From: Rossellomorea orangium
Lineage (GTDB): Bacteria > Bacillota > Bacilli > Bacillales > Bacillaceae_B
Direction of reading: 5' to 3'
DNA length: 58,267 nucleotides
NCBI RefSeq assembly: GCF_019334305.1
Contig: NZ_JAHWGH010000022.1
Coordinates: 1-58,267 of the forward strand
Shown: positions 38,101 through 46,959 of the stretch, one piece after another
Numbering within the stretch: position 1 is the first letter of the stretch
How the letters are laid out: every line of letters starts with the position of its first letter
The notes under the pieces: generated by a model
The model's input: only the letters and a program-made list of their open reading frames with translations
Told to the model about the DNA's origin: nothing
Databases searched by the model: none
Translations under genes and position numbers: made by a program

Positions 38101-39861
38101 ATGCTGAAAATATCTATTCCCTTTAGGAAATATGTACTGAGAATGAAAGAAAATCGATTTTTAGCCCGGATGTCATACCATCATTCAATAAGAAATAAAC
38201 TTGCCTACACGTTCCTATTGAATGCCATGCTGTTTATATCATGCGTGGGCTTGGCGCTCTTCAGTTTGAATCATTTGATGCAGGATATGCGATTTATGAA
38301 GGGTACAGGGGAACACTCTGTTGAAATCACAGAGTTAAGCAGGCTTATAAATGCGAAGGATATTCGGATTGCCGATTACATAACATTTTTAAATGATGGA
38401 GATGTGAAAGAATATCGTAAATTAAGGGTAGAGCTTAACGAGAAGACAAATAAAATCCTGAAAGATCTGGACAAGGAAGATCAAAAACTGATTCGGACAT
38501 TCTCTCAGCATAATAACATGATCGATGAACTGTTCATCAAAGAAATTGCTCCAGCTGTCGTTCGCTTGGATGAAGATATTTATACAAATGCCCGGAAACA
38601 AATAAGTGTTCTTAGAGATGAAAATAATGAATTATTATTGAAGATAAGAGAGCGCACCCTCGAGCGGCAAAATTCTGTTATGAAGACGACTGAAAATAAT
38701 ATGAACTCACTTTTTTTCTGGTTGATTGGTTTTGTGGTACTTTCCCTGGTCGTGAGTGGTTTCATCGTAACGTTTGTTTCAAACAAGATAAATAGGAGCA
38801 TAGGGAAAATCCTTACCGTTACCAAAGCTGTCGCACAGGGTGATTTAACCCAATCGGTTCCCCCTACCAGGAGCAAAGATGAGATTGGTCAGTTAAACTA
38901 CTCTATCAGCCATATGGTAGAGCGTTTAAGGGAGCTGGTGTTCGCGATCAAAGACGGGTCTTCAACGGTCCAGAGCAATAGCCAGCACATAAAAACTCTC
39001 GCAGACTCCATCAATGCCTCTAGTCACCAGGTATCCGATTCAATGTATCGTTTATCGATCAGTTCCGATGATCAAGTGGCAGCAGCACATCAACTGAATT
39101 ATCAGTATCAGACCTTCAATGATCAGGTCACTCAAGTGGAAATGAATGGGCACTCCCTGTCAGAGCTCTCATCGTACATGCAAGGAATCGCAGTAAATGG
39201 ATTCGCATCCATGAATTCTACAACAGACCAAATTGAAATGGTGTATAAGAAAATAAAGAAAACATATGATCTTCTGGATAGATTAGAAAAGAGCGCAACC
39301 GATATCAGCAACCTGACAAAAATCATAAAGAAAATTGCCGATCAGACCAATTTACTTTCACTCAATGCTTCCATTGAAGCTGCGAGGGCCGGAGAAGCTG
39401 GTAAAGGATTTTCTGTAGTTGCAAATGAAGTGCGCAAGTTGGCACAAGACGTAGATTCCTCATTGGTCGAAATGAACCATAGCGTTCTGAATGTTCAACA
39501 TATATCCAATGAAGTTTCCAGTTCTTTAAAAGATGGATATCAAGAGCTGGGTATCGGGAAGGAGTACATTCAAACGACAGGAGATCATTTTAAGGAGATG
39601 AAGGAACAAGTCTCTGGTATGGACGGAAATATCACGGATATTTCAGGCAGCCTGGAGCTATTAAAAGAATACATGAATCATATTCAAGGAGCATTTCAAA
39701 GCGTTTCTGCTGTCGGCAAAGAGTTTAACAACGGTACGATTACCATCAATTCTTCAGTCCAGGAACAAAATAGTTTGATTGAAACGTTATATGGGCAATC
39801 GGATGATCTAATCCAAAAAGCAGATCAGCTTTCTGAATTGGTTAAGACATTTAAGATGTAA
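38101..39861 (+). CDS. Methyl-accepting chemotaxis protein
   Basis: Transmembrane chemoreceptor, 586 residues. TM1 is at about residues 34-57, an extracellular helical sensor domain (~145 residues, likely four-helix bundle) follows, TM2 is at ~203-226, then HAMP ([21 protein letters not shown]). The signalling tip is [25 protein letters not shown]. The 33-residue N-terminal cytoplasmic part before TM1 is rather long and basic. The ligand is unknown. It is monocistronic with its own terminator. Confidence 0.92.
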   Translation: MLKISIPFRKYVLRMKENRFLARMSYHHSIRNKLAYTFLLNAMLFISCVGLALFSLNHLMQDMRFMKGTGEHSVEITELSRLINAKDIRIADYITFLNDGDVKEYRKLRVELNEKTNKILKDLDKEDQKLIRTFSQHNNMIDELFIKEIAPAVVRLDEDIYTNARKQISVLRDENNELLLKIRERTLERQNSVMKTTENNMNSLFFWLIGFVVLSLVVSGFIVTFVSNKINRSIGKILTVTKAVAQGDLTQSVPPTRSKDEIGQLNYSISHMVERLRELVFAIKDGSSTVQSNSQHIKTLADSINASSHQVSDSMYRLSISSDDQVAAAHQLNYQYQTFNDQVTQVEMNGHSLSELSSYMQGIAVNGFASMNSTTDQIEMVYKKIKKTYDLLDRLEKSATDISNLTKIIKKIADQTNLLSLNASIEAARAGEAGKGFSVVANEVRKLAQDVDSSLVEMNHSVLNVQHISNEVSSSLKDGYQELGIGKEYIQTTGDHFKEMKEQVSGMDGNITDISGSLELLKEYMNHIQGAFQSVSAVGKEFNNGTITINSSVQEQNSLIETLYGQSDDLIQKADQLSELVKTFKM

Positions 39862-39896
39862 AAAAACGGCCAACTCCGGAGTTGGCCGTTTTTTTA
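39861..39896. terminator. Bidirectional terminator between chemoreceptor and minus-strand gene
   Basis: A 17-bp perfect inverted repeat centred at 39877/39878 (CGGCCAACTCC with GGAGTTGGCCG) flanked by A and T runs. Confidence 0.92.
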
Positions 39897-39907
39897 TTTT
39901 ATCCGAC

Positions 39908-40240
39908 TTAAGAGTTTTTAATGACGGTCAGGACTTCTTGTTTGGATAATGCGGATTGCTTTGTAATCTGGTCCACGTTCACGCCCTGCTTATGGAGTGA
40001 AATCACCTGATTTTTTATGATTTCGTTAACAGGATTCTTTTGAAATGTTATCTCTCCATCCATCATCAACTCTTCCTCCAGTACACTTATCCGCTTCTTC
40101 AGTTTATAGTTCTCCTGCAGGACATTCATCGATAGTTCTTCCATGTCTTTTTCAATATCACTATACCGATCCCGTTGGAAAAACGAAAGTGCTAGTAACA
40201 GGATAGAGAAGCTTACTAATCCAATGAATAGTAAATTCAC
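39908..40240 (-). CDS. Membrane-anchored coiled-coil protein with C-terminal HTH-like segment
   Basis: I do not recognise this family. One N-terminal membrane segment (LLFIGLVSFSILLLALSFF), a coiled coil at about residues 28-62 (DIEKDMEELSMNVLQENYKLKKRISVLEEEL), and a C-terminal segment like a short resolvase-type HTH (IIKNQVISLHKQGVNVDQITKQSALSKQEVLTVIK). GTG 40240 follows GGGGTGATATA. It is divergent from the DUF4912 operon across a 343-bp gap, and the HTH pattern resembles the N-terminus of the DUF4912 protein. It may couple the membrane to that operon; this is inference. Confidence 0.78.
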   Translation of the reverse strand: MNLLFIGLVSFSILLLALSFFQRDRYSDIEKDMEELSMNVLQENYKLKKRISVLEEELMMDGEITFQKNPVNEIIKNQVISLHKQGVNVDQITKQSALSKQEVLTVIKNS

Positions 40241-40583
40241 TATATCACCCCATGCTGTATTTTTTCCTTCTTTATTTATAGCACAGTTAGGGCTCTAACT
40301 CTATATGGCAGCAGGATGAAATTGTGGGATAATCCAATATTTTGTCGAAAACAACGAAAGAAAAATGTCGCTATTAAAATGTAATCGCTTTATTATCATT
40401 TCAGAATAATAAATCTCAAAAAAAATGCAGGATGAATCCTATTATCACTGCATTTAACAAGATACGACAAAATGCGTTTATTGTAGGTTTTTCAATACGG
40501 TGTTACGATAAATTTAAGAATAATTGTCATAATATTTAGATTGGGATCATATAATATATGTTTACTCTTTGGGAGGAATTGTT
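40241..40583. other. Divergent regulatory region of the glycan locus
   Basis: No gene is seen. It is AT-rich with a perfect TATAAT at 40550-40555, but its best -35 (TTGTCA, 40524-40529) is 20 bp away. A nested inverted repeat lies at about 40423-40455: AAATGCAG/CTGCATTT outside and AGGAT/ATCCT inside. This could be an operator or hairpin. Confidence 0.45.
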
Positions 40584-41288
40584 TTGATAACAGAAATCAT
40601 TAAATTGAAGGAACAAGGAGTGTCTTTCAGAAAGATTGCCAAAGAACTGAATACGACCGTTGGAAAAGTTCAGTATCAATGGGTGAAGTACCAGAAAGCA
40701 TTGGAGAATAAACAGGAACCCCGGACGGCTAAAGTGTTGATGGAGCAGGATATACCTAAAAAACGTGTCGGAAGAGCTTCATTTGGCAGGCGGATGCCAA
40801 AGCAAAGGGCAAAGAATCCACGAGCTACAGAGTTGACGATCATGTTTTCAACTTCTTCGAGAATCTATTGTCATTGGAATATATCACAAGAATGGATCCG
40901 ACTGGTAAAGGAACATTTTAAGATGAAATCCGATCCTCAGCCATTCGTTCTTCGATTATATGATATTACCTCTATTTCCTTTAACGGACATAATCAACAT
41001 CACCATTCGGACTCCTACGTACCATTTACTGAAAGTGATTGGTTCGTAAATGGTTTGAAAGAAAATAGAAGTTACTGCATGGAAATCGGATTACGGCTCC
41101 CTTCAGGTGACTTCGTTGCATTCACCCGTTCCAATGTTCTTCATACACCAAGAACATCTCATCATCAGGAGTCTCATAGTATGAAAGAACTTATAGAATA
41201 TGAGCAGGGATTGATTAAGGAACCGAAGTGGGTCGAACATGTGAGCACGTATTCGTATTATGTAACGAATGGAGGGGAAAAGGCATGA
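40584..41288 (+). CDS. DUF4912 protein with N-terminal helix-turn-helix
   Basis: 234 residues. The first ~35 look like a helix-turn-helix (ITEIIKLKEQGVSFRKIAKELNTTVGKVQYQWVKYQ). A basic linker (KKRVGRASFGRRMPKQRAKNP) leads to a DUF4912 domain at about residues 80-195: MFSTSSRIYCHWNISQEW, PFVLRLYDITSISFNG and SDWFVNGLKENRSYCMEIGLRLPSGDFVAFTRSN. DUF4912 genes often neighbour glycosyltransferase and GH57-like genes; its role is unknown. TTG 40584 lies 7 nt after GGAGG. It overlaps the next gene by 4 bp (ATGA), so translation is coupled. Confidence 0.85.
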   Translation: MITEIIKLKEQGVSFRKIAKELNTTVGKVQYQWVKYQKALENKQEPRTAKVLMEQDIPKKRVGRASFGRRMPKQRAKNPRATELTIMFSTSSRIYCHWNISQEWIRLVKEHFKMKSDPQPFVLRLYDITSISFNGHNQHHHSDSYVPFTESDWFVNGLKENRSYCMEIGLRLPSGDFVAFTRSNVLHTPRTSHHQESHSMKELIEYEQGLIKEPKWVEHVSTYSYYVTNGGEKA

Positions 41289-43609
41289 CGGCACTTTCAA
41301 ATATCATTGTTTACCCAAAGTTCAATGAACTTCCATTCTCTGATATTTATGAAAAGGAAGAAGCTCTTCTTTCATTACTTATGGAGAATAGTGAATTAAT
41401 CGAATTTCTTGAAAGGCATGACGGACATTCCATTCCTGTGGTATTAAATCCTCTCTTTCTTTCCCTTTATATGAGTGAGGAGTTTAAAGAGCGGTCAACT
41501 GAAATGATCCAGGCAAATCTACTGCAATCAGGCCTACGTGATAAACAGAAGTGGCAGCTCATCTATTCACAGTGGTCAACCTGCGAAATGAATTTCGTAC
41601 AAGCATACAAACAGCTCGCAGTACAAGGGAAAATAAGGATTATTCCTACGACGGTCAGTCCTTTTCCATTAACTCATTTCCGGACACCAAGAGCGATAGA
41701 ATCCCAGGTAAGGATGAGTACGTTATTGTTCAAGCAATATTTCCAGATGATACCGGAAGGATTCTGGTTACCTCAAGCCGCTTATGTTCCGGGTATTGAC
41801 CTTTACCTTACTCAGCAGGGAATACAATATAGCTTTATATCTTCCTTCTCCTACGAACATAGTGAGAAAGAACACGACAGTGGGGTCATCAGGACACCAA
41901 GGGGATTGAAGCTTCTCCCTATTTCAGAAAGTACAATAGAGGAGGGAATAGAAAGCGATCTCCCGCTTTCCATCCTTCAGATTAAAGAGCTTACAGACTA
42001 TGATGCATTAACCGAGCTGGATGATGGGAGCTTGCATCATGAACTGGAAACCCATATGAAAAAACCTACTTCTCTATCAAGAGTGGGATTCGGATATCTT
42101 GGGATGGAGAAGCAAATCCCAATTATGCCTGATGCCTCTATAAGAAATAGTAGGAAGATTCATCGCATGGAGGAGCAGTTGGAGAACATTGTGAGCATGA
42201 CAGATGAGGCTGAGTGGACTCATCAGCTCATAAGAGAATGGGTATCATCTCTGGAAGGGTTCAATGAGGAGGATGGAGTATTAACCATTCATTTTGACAC
42301 CTTGTTTGAGCAAGTCAAGGACGGCCGGAAGGATGATCATTTCCTTCTTCATCGGAAAAGGTTGGTCCCTTTTCCTTCTGATGAAGTATTGGAGAAGCTT
42401 AATGCAGGTACGCGCGATGGGGTGGAAGGGAAGTATGATTCAGTCCTGATTCTCTCATGGGAATACCCACCTAATATCGTCGGCGGATTATCGAGGCATG
42501 TGTATGATTTAGCCAATAACCTTGTGAAAAAGGGAAAGCATGTACATGTCCTTACAACCAAAGCAAATGATACACTTCCCCTGGAGAAGATGGAAGGGGT
42601 CACGATTCATCGGGTGCATCCCTTGCACCCTTATGAAGAAGATTTCTTTAAATGGGTATTCGATTTGAATCAGGCATTCATTCATTACGCTCATGACTTA
42701 GTAAAAGATGAAAGGATTACACATATTCATGCCCATGACTGGATTGTTTCAACATCGGCAATGAAGCTGAAAGAATACTACTCCCTTCCGCTCATCACTA
42801 CCATCCATGCCACTGAACATGGCAGGAACCAAGGGATTTATACCGATTTGCAACATAAGATTCACAGAGAAGAACAGCTACTCATTTCTGCATCGGATCA
42901 TCTAATCGTATGCAGTGAGCATATGAAAGAAGAAATTAAAAGCTTATTCACCATTGATGCGCCAATTGCTGTGATACCGAATGGTGTGGAACTGGAGAAA
43001 CTGGATCAGTTTTCTTTGTATGATTCTCAGCAGCCCCAGATACCATATTTCTTTTCAATCGGAAGAATGGTGCATGAGAAAGGCTTTGATACCATCATCA
43101 GGGTAGCATCAAGGCTAAAGAAGGAAGGCCGGGACATCTCATTTGTCATAGCCGGGAAGGGTCCGATGCTCGAACATTATCGTCAGACTGTCATCCAGGA
43201 TGAACTTTCTGATACCGTATCATTCGTCGGGTACATTTCTGATCGGGAACGGAACGACTATTTGAAAAATTGTCTGGCTGTTATCTTTCCTAGTTTGTAT
43301 GAACCCTTTGGGATCGTAGCTTTAGAGGCAATGGCGTTCCGTAAAGGGGTTGTGGCATCCAATACGGGTGGATTGAAATCAATCGTAAAACATGAACAGA
43401 CCGGCTTGTTATTTGAACCGAAAGATGAGACGAGTCTCTACACCCAATTGGTTTCGTTAATTGAAAACCCTAAAAAGTCGGAACAATTAGGCGGACTTGG
43501 ATTTAAAATGGCAAAATCCATGTTCAGTTGGGATCGGATTGCAGACCAGACCATTCATGTCTATGAAGATGTCCTTCTTCAATCCAAAGTGGAAGGCATA
43601 AAAAGATGA
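41285..43609 (+). CDS. Fusion of GH57/DUF1957-like domain and GT4 glycosyltransferase
   Basis: 774 residues. Residues ~1-375 look like the GH57/DUF1957 domain: GKIRIIPTTVSPFPL, GFWLPQAAYVPGIDLYLTQQGIQYSF, and a later LTIHFDTLFEQ that may hold the acid Asp (D338). The family's nucleophile Glu (WLPE) is Gln164 here, so hydrolase or branching activity is doubtful. Residues ~385-765 are a GT-B, GT4-type transferase: SWEYPPNIVGGLSRHVYDLA, IHAHDWI, IPNGVE, FFSIGRMVHEKGFD, and the EPFGIVALEA nucleotide-sugar site. Mycobacteria carry separate neighbours of this kind (Rv3031 GH57-type and Rv3032 GT4 glucosyltransferase). A role in alpha-glucan or related polymer synthesis is inference. ATGA overlaps occur at both ends. 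Confidence 0.87.
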   Translation: MTALSNIIVYPKFNELPFSDIYEKEEALLSLLMENSELIEFLERHDGHSIPVVLNPLFLSLYMSEEFKERSTEMIQANLLQSGLRDKQKWQLIYSQWSTCEMNFVQAYKQLAVQGKIRIIPTTVSPFPLTHFRTPRAIESQVRMSTLLFKQYFQMIPEGFWLPQAAYVPGIDLYLTQQGIQYSFISSFSYEHSEKEHDSGVIRTPRGLKLLPISESTIEEGIESDLPLSILQIKELTDYDALTELDDGSLHHELETHMKKPTSLSRVGFGYLGMEKQIPIMPDASIRNSRKIHRMEEQLENIVSMTDEAEWTHQLIREWVSSLEGFNEEDGVLTIHFDTLFEQVKDGRKDDHFLLHRKRLVPFPSDEVLEKLNAGTRDGVEGKYDSVLILSWEYPPNIVGGLSRHVYDLANNLVKKGKHVHVLTTKANDTLPLEKMEGVTIHRVHPLHPYEEDFFKWVFDLNQAFIHYAHDLVKDERITHIHAHDWIVSTSAMKLKEYYSLPLITTIHATEHGRNQGIYTDLQHKIHREEQLLISASDHLIVCSEHMKEEIKSLFTIDAPIAVIPNGVELEKLDQFSLYDSQQPQIPYFFSIGRMVHEKGFDTIIRVASRLKKEGRDISFVIAGKGPMLEHYRQTVIQDELSDTVSFVGYISDRERNDYLKNCLAVIFPSLYEPFGIVALEAMAFRKGVVASNTGGLKSIVKHEQTGLLFEPKDETSLYTQLVSLIENPKKSEQLGGLGFKMAKSMFSWDRIADQTIHVYEDVLLQSKVEGIKR

Positions 43610-44613
43610 AGGCGGTCATATTGGCAGGTGGAGAAGGGAAGCGATTAAGGCCCTACACGATGTCCATTGCAAAGCCCATGGTACCGATCCTGAATAAGCC
43701 GATTCTTGAATATAGCATTGATCTCCTTAGGTCTTATGGAATAAAAGACATTCTGATTACAACATGTTATAAAAGTGAAACCATTAAAGAATACTTCGGA
43801 AATGGGGAACGGTTCAATGTGAATATTACTTACCTGGAAGAAAGGTCCCCTCTTGGTACTTCCGGTGGTTTGTTCCTCGCCCGACACAGGTTGCGTGAAC
43901 CGTTCCTTGTCTTAAGCGGCGATGCATTTACCAATATTCCCATTGATAAGGTCATAGAATTCCATTATGGGAAAAGAGCGGTCATGACAGTAGTATCTAA
44001 GGAAGTGGCAAATCCGAAAGAATACGGGATCTGTCATACAGATGATACCCGAAAATTAGTCAACTTCATCGAAAAACCTGAAGAGTGGGTCGGGAATGAG
44101 GTCAATACTGGTGTATATATGATGGATCCGATGCTGCTTGATCGCTATGCCCATACCGGTGCCAGGGACTTTGGGCAGGATTTCATACCACTGATGCTTC
44201 AAAACAATGAAGAAGTATACGTGTTCAAGACCAGTGCATATTGGCGGGATATCGGCAACCCGGAAGAATACAAGGGTGCAAGGGACGATCTGATGAGGGG
44301 ACATTTCTCTCCCCCTTCTTTCAAAAAAGCGTACCACCATTCAAGGGACTTTATGGAGCCTTTCATCACCCGGCTTCAGGTGGCGTGCCCAAATGGAAAA
44401 AAACCGGTGGTGTTAGCAAAACTGCTTGAGACGGTTCCCACTTCCTCCAACCAGAAAGAGATCGTGTTCGATCATAGAGATGGGGGGAGGACGAAGATTA
44501 TCAGTGATCCAAATAGAGGATTCATCATATACTCCAAGGCAGATAGACGGAATCTTGCAAGGGAGCTTGCAAGGTATTATGGAAAGAAAATAAAAATCTG
44601 GCAAAAGGTGTAG
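43606..44613 (+). CDS. Sugar-1-phosphate nucleotidyltransferase with C-terminal extension
   Basis: Makes an NDP-sugar from sugar-1-phosphate and NTP. N-terminal domain (about residues 1-230): MKAVILAGGEGKRLRPYT (NTP binding), AKPMVPILNKPI, LVLSGDAF (metal Asp), FIEKPEE and VNTGVYMMDP. It is closest in style to GDP-mannose or glucose-1-phosphate transferases; the sugar cannot be fixed. Residues ~235-335 form an extra domain ending in DPNRGFIIYSKADRRNLARELARYYGKKIKIWQ, which lacks hexapeptide repeats and faintly recalls the last domain of phosphomannomutases. It overlaps the preceding gene by 4 bp, and so probably supplies its sugar donor. Confidence 0.87.
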   Translation: MKAVILAGGEGKRLRPYTMSIAKPMVPILNKPILEYSIDLLRSYGIKDILITTCYKSETIKEYFGNGERFNVNITYLEERSPLGTSGGLFLARHRLREPFLVLSGDAFTNIPIDKVIEFHYGKRAVMTVVSKEVANPKEYGICHTDDTRKLVNFIEKPEEWVGNEVNTGVYMMDPMLLDRYAHTGARDFGQDFIPLMLQNNEEVYVFKTSAYWRDIGNPEEYKGARDDLMRGHFSPPSFKKAYHHSRDFMEPFITRLQVACPNGKKPVVLAKLLETVPTSSNQKEIVFDHRDGGRTKIISDPNRGFIIYSKADRRNLARELARYYGKKIKIWQKV

Positions 44614-44619
44614 AGGCTA

Positions 44620-45198
44620 ATGAAGGATAATCCTATACGTACATTCCATATCCAAGGGATAGCCTGGAGTAAGAAAAATGACTATGTGCCCATATCCGGT
44701 CAATCACACGCCCTTAATGACATTAAAGTGAGTGTGAGGGAAGAAGTTGAGGGATGGGGGGATTCCTGCTTATTCGAAATGGAGAACACTTCAAAAGAAG
44801 ACCGTCAATTAAAGGTATTCTTTCTGATTGAGTGGCTTGCATGCGCAGAAGATGGGGTGGGGGTACTTTCGCTGACAAAGGATACATTCTGGAATTACAG
44901 TGGCAAACATGTTGCGATTACCAATATCGTTTCCTGTGCCCAATCTGTAAAGAAAACCATTTATCCACTTAATCTGAAAGGACTTAAGTTATGGAAGAAA
45001 TCCTTGAGTAATGGAAGCTTATATTACTATCCCATCACCAATGGCCGGAATATGATGGTGTACATGCTTGACTTTTCTTTCAAGCCTTTTGAAGTGAAAC
45101 AGGGGAAAGTATATGCGATTGTTGGGGCTATGGAAGAAGAGGTCTCAAATTTAAGCGACAGAATAAAAAACGGACTAGCATTTCCAAGAGAAAAGTGA
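44620..45198 (+). CDS. Uncharacterised protein, last gene of the glycan operon
   Basis: I do not recognise it. 192 residues, soluble, no signal peptide or membrane segment. Predicted mostly beta: SVREEVEGWGDSCLFEMENTS, LKVFFLIEWLACAEDGVGVLSL, MMVYMLDFSFKPFEVKQGKVYAIVGAMEEE. The KNDYVPISGQSHALNDIKVSV start and FEMENTSKEDRQLKVFFLIEW resemble a beta-sandwich, possibly carbohydrate-linked. It lies 6 bp after the nucleotidyltransferase gene, so likely part of the same pathway. No clear terminator before rpmG was found. Confidence 0.75.
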   Translation: MKDNPIRTFHIQGIAWSKKNDYVPISGQSHALNDIKVSVREEVEGWGDSCLFEMENTSKEDRQLKVFFLIEWLACAEDGVGVLSLTKDTFWNYSGKHVAITNIVSCAQSVKKTIYPLNLKGLKLWKKSLSNGSLYYYPITNGRNMMVYMLDFSFKPFEVKQGKVYAIVGAMEEEVSNLSDRIKNGLAFPREK

Positions 45199-45255
45199 TA
45201 TTATAGAAAAGTCGTATGAATAGTAGATGATGTATATGTTTGGAGGGAAATTATA

Positions 45256-45405
45256 ATGCGTGTAAACATTACTTTGGCTTGCACAGAAACTGGTGAGCGT
45301 AACTATATTACAACTAAGAACAAGCGTAATAACCCAGATCGTTTAGAGCTAAAAAAATATTGCCCGAAATTAAAGCGTGTGACTCTTCACCGCGAAACGA
45401 AATAA
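45256..45405 (+). CDS. rpmG: 50S ribosomal protein L33
   Basis: 49 residues: [20 protein letters not shown]...[19 protein letters not shown]33 sits at the ribosomal E site. Zinc-binding forms have two CxxC pairs; here only C9 and C36 remain, with T12 and L39 in the other positions. It is therefore probably not, or only weakly, zinc-binding. A strong Shine-Dalgarno, GGAGGGAAATTATA, precedes ATG 45256. Position next to yqgN matches B. subtilis rpmGA. Confidence 0.96.
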   Translation: MRVNITLACTETGERNYITTKNKRNNPDRLELKKYCPKLKRVTLHRETK

Positions 45406-45436
45406 GCAGCCGGATTTTATCCGCTGCTTTTTTTTA
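45405..45436 (+). terminator. Terminator after rpmG
   Basis: AGCAG-c-CGGAT and ATCCG-CTGCT pair with one bulge, followed by T8; the first base is the last of the stop codon. Confidence 0.88.
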
Positions 45437-45538
45437 TGCTTTATTAGGTGAATGCCTGTGTGATAACCTCGGGGCGCATCGCAATTACATAGGAAATCGA
45501 TTAAAATAGAGTATGATTACAGGCCATGGAGGGATCGT

Positions 45539-46105
45539 ATGTCTAAAAAGGAGCTGCGGAAATCTCAGCTGCAAATATTGAAGTCCATTGATCAAATTAC
45601 ATTCCAACAAAAATGTTTTCAAATCGAACAGCGCCTCTTTCAATCTCCTGAGTGGCAGAATAGCCAAACGGTTGCGCTAACCTTATCAAATCCTCCGGAA
45701 ATGAACACTTGGAATATCATTCAAAGAGGCTGGGAAGAGGGGAAAACAGTTGTTGTACCTAAGTGTCTCCCGAAGAATCGGCAAATGATCTTTTATCAAT
45801 TGCATCATTTTCATCAATTGGAACAATCCTACTTTAATTTATATGAACCGGTCCCTGAAAAGTCCACGGCTGTTCAAAACAAATCGATTGAATTAATGAT
45901 CGTCCCGGGCTTATGTTATACGGTTACGGGTTACCGGCTTGGTTTTGGCGGAGGTTACTATGATCGATTGCTTTCCGCCTATACAGGATCAACCATGTCT
46001 CTTGCATTTGAAGAACAAATAGTCGATACACTGCCGGTGGAACCCTTCGATATGAAGGTTTCCACTATTCTCACGGAAAAGCGACGGATACATTGTGACG
46101 GTTGA
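45539..46105 (+). CDS. yqgN: 5-formyltetrahydrofolate cyclo-ligase
   Basis: ATP-dependent conversion of 5-formyl-THF to 5,10-methenyl-THF. Family marks: N-terminal KKELRKSQLQIL, VIVPGLCYTVTGYRLGFGGGYYDRLL (nucleotide and folate loop) and ALSNPPEMNTW-like early segment (LTLSNPPEMNTW). 188 residues, as usual. The 3' end overlaps the DUF92 gene by 11 bp. Confidence 0.94.
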   Translation: MSKKELRKSQLQILKSIDQITFQQKCFQIEQRLFQSPEWQNSQTVALTLSNPPEMNTWNIIQRGWEEGKTVVVPKCLPKNRQMIFYQLHHFHQLEQSYFNLYEPVPEKSTAVQNKSIELMIVPGLCYTVTGYRLGFGGGYYDRLLSAYTGSTMSLAFEEQIVDTLPVEPFDMKVSTILTEKRRIHCDG

Positions 46106-46880
46106 ATCTTTTTTTCTTATTCTCTTTATTCTCGCCATTTCCATAGGTGGATGGAAGACAAAGAATTTAAGTTCATCAGGTGCTGTGATGGCAGTGGTGA
46201 TCGGTCTTTTCATTGGGAACGCATATGGTTTCAAGGGGTTATTTGTATTGGGCGTTTTCTTCTTGTCATCAAGCATATGGTCTCATCTATTTAAGAAAGC
46301 CAAGGTTGGAATAGAGGACCGGCTGGCTAAGACGTCCATAAGGGATTGGCAGCAGGTATTGGCAAATGGCGGTCCTGCTGCCCTGTTTGCCTTGATGTTC
46401 AGCTTGACTGGGGAAGAGGTTTTTACATTTGCTTTTGCCGCTTCGATAGCAGGTGCCAATTCAGATACGTGGGCCTCTGAAATTGGCCCGCTCAGTCATA
46501 AATCCCCTTTTTCTATAAGATCATTCAAGAGAGTTCCCAAGGGCACATCGGGAGCCATTTCTCTTGTTGGTACTGCAGCAGCTGTCATAGGGTCAGTCAT
46601 TATTTCCCTGACGGCACTCCTAATGTTTGACGGTATGGATTTTATAAGCTTAATGCTGATCACTGTTTCTGGATTTCTCGGCAACATTATCGATACTCTG
46701 CTGGGTGCTTTCGTCCAACTGGATTTCAGGTGTAGAGTGTGTGGGATTCATACAGAATCCACTGTCCACTGTGGTAAGCAGACTGAAAGGACGAAGGGCT
46801 TCTGGATGAATAATGAGCTTGTCAATGCCCTTTCAAGCCTTATGGCAGGTGTGATCCTTCTTCTCTTTTATTGGAGATAG
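46095..46880 (+). CDS. DUF92 family membrane protein
   Basis: 261 residues with about six membrane segments. DUF92 marks: ANGGPAALFAL, AGANSDTWASEIGPLS, RVPKGTSGAISLVGTAAA and GFLGNIIDTLLGAFVQ. A cysteine pair region (CRVCGIHTESTVHCG) follows, typical of the family. Plant and cyanobacterial relatives (VTE6) are phytyl-phosphate kinases, so an isoprenoid or lipid phosphate role is possible but unproven. GTG 46095 lies inside the end of yqgN, suggesting coupled translation. Confidence 0.88.
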   Translation: MTVESFFLILFILAISIGGWKTKNLSSSGAVMAVVIGLFIGNAYGFKGLFVLGVFFLSSSIWSHLFKKAKVGIEDRLAKTSIRDWQQVLANGGPAALFALMFSLTGEEVFTFAFAASIAGANSDTWASEIGPLSHKSPFSIRSFKRVPKGTSGAISLVGTAAAVIGSVIISLTALLMFDGMDFISLMLITVSGFLGNIIDTLLGAFVQLDFRCRVCGIHTESTVHCGKQTERTKGFWMNNELVNALSSLMAGVILLLFYWR

Positions 46881-46959
46881 GAAAAAACGGAAAATGCAAA
46901 AAAAATTTATTGGATAAGCTGATCAGATATGATCCAAACTACTAGTAGGAGGGATCATG

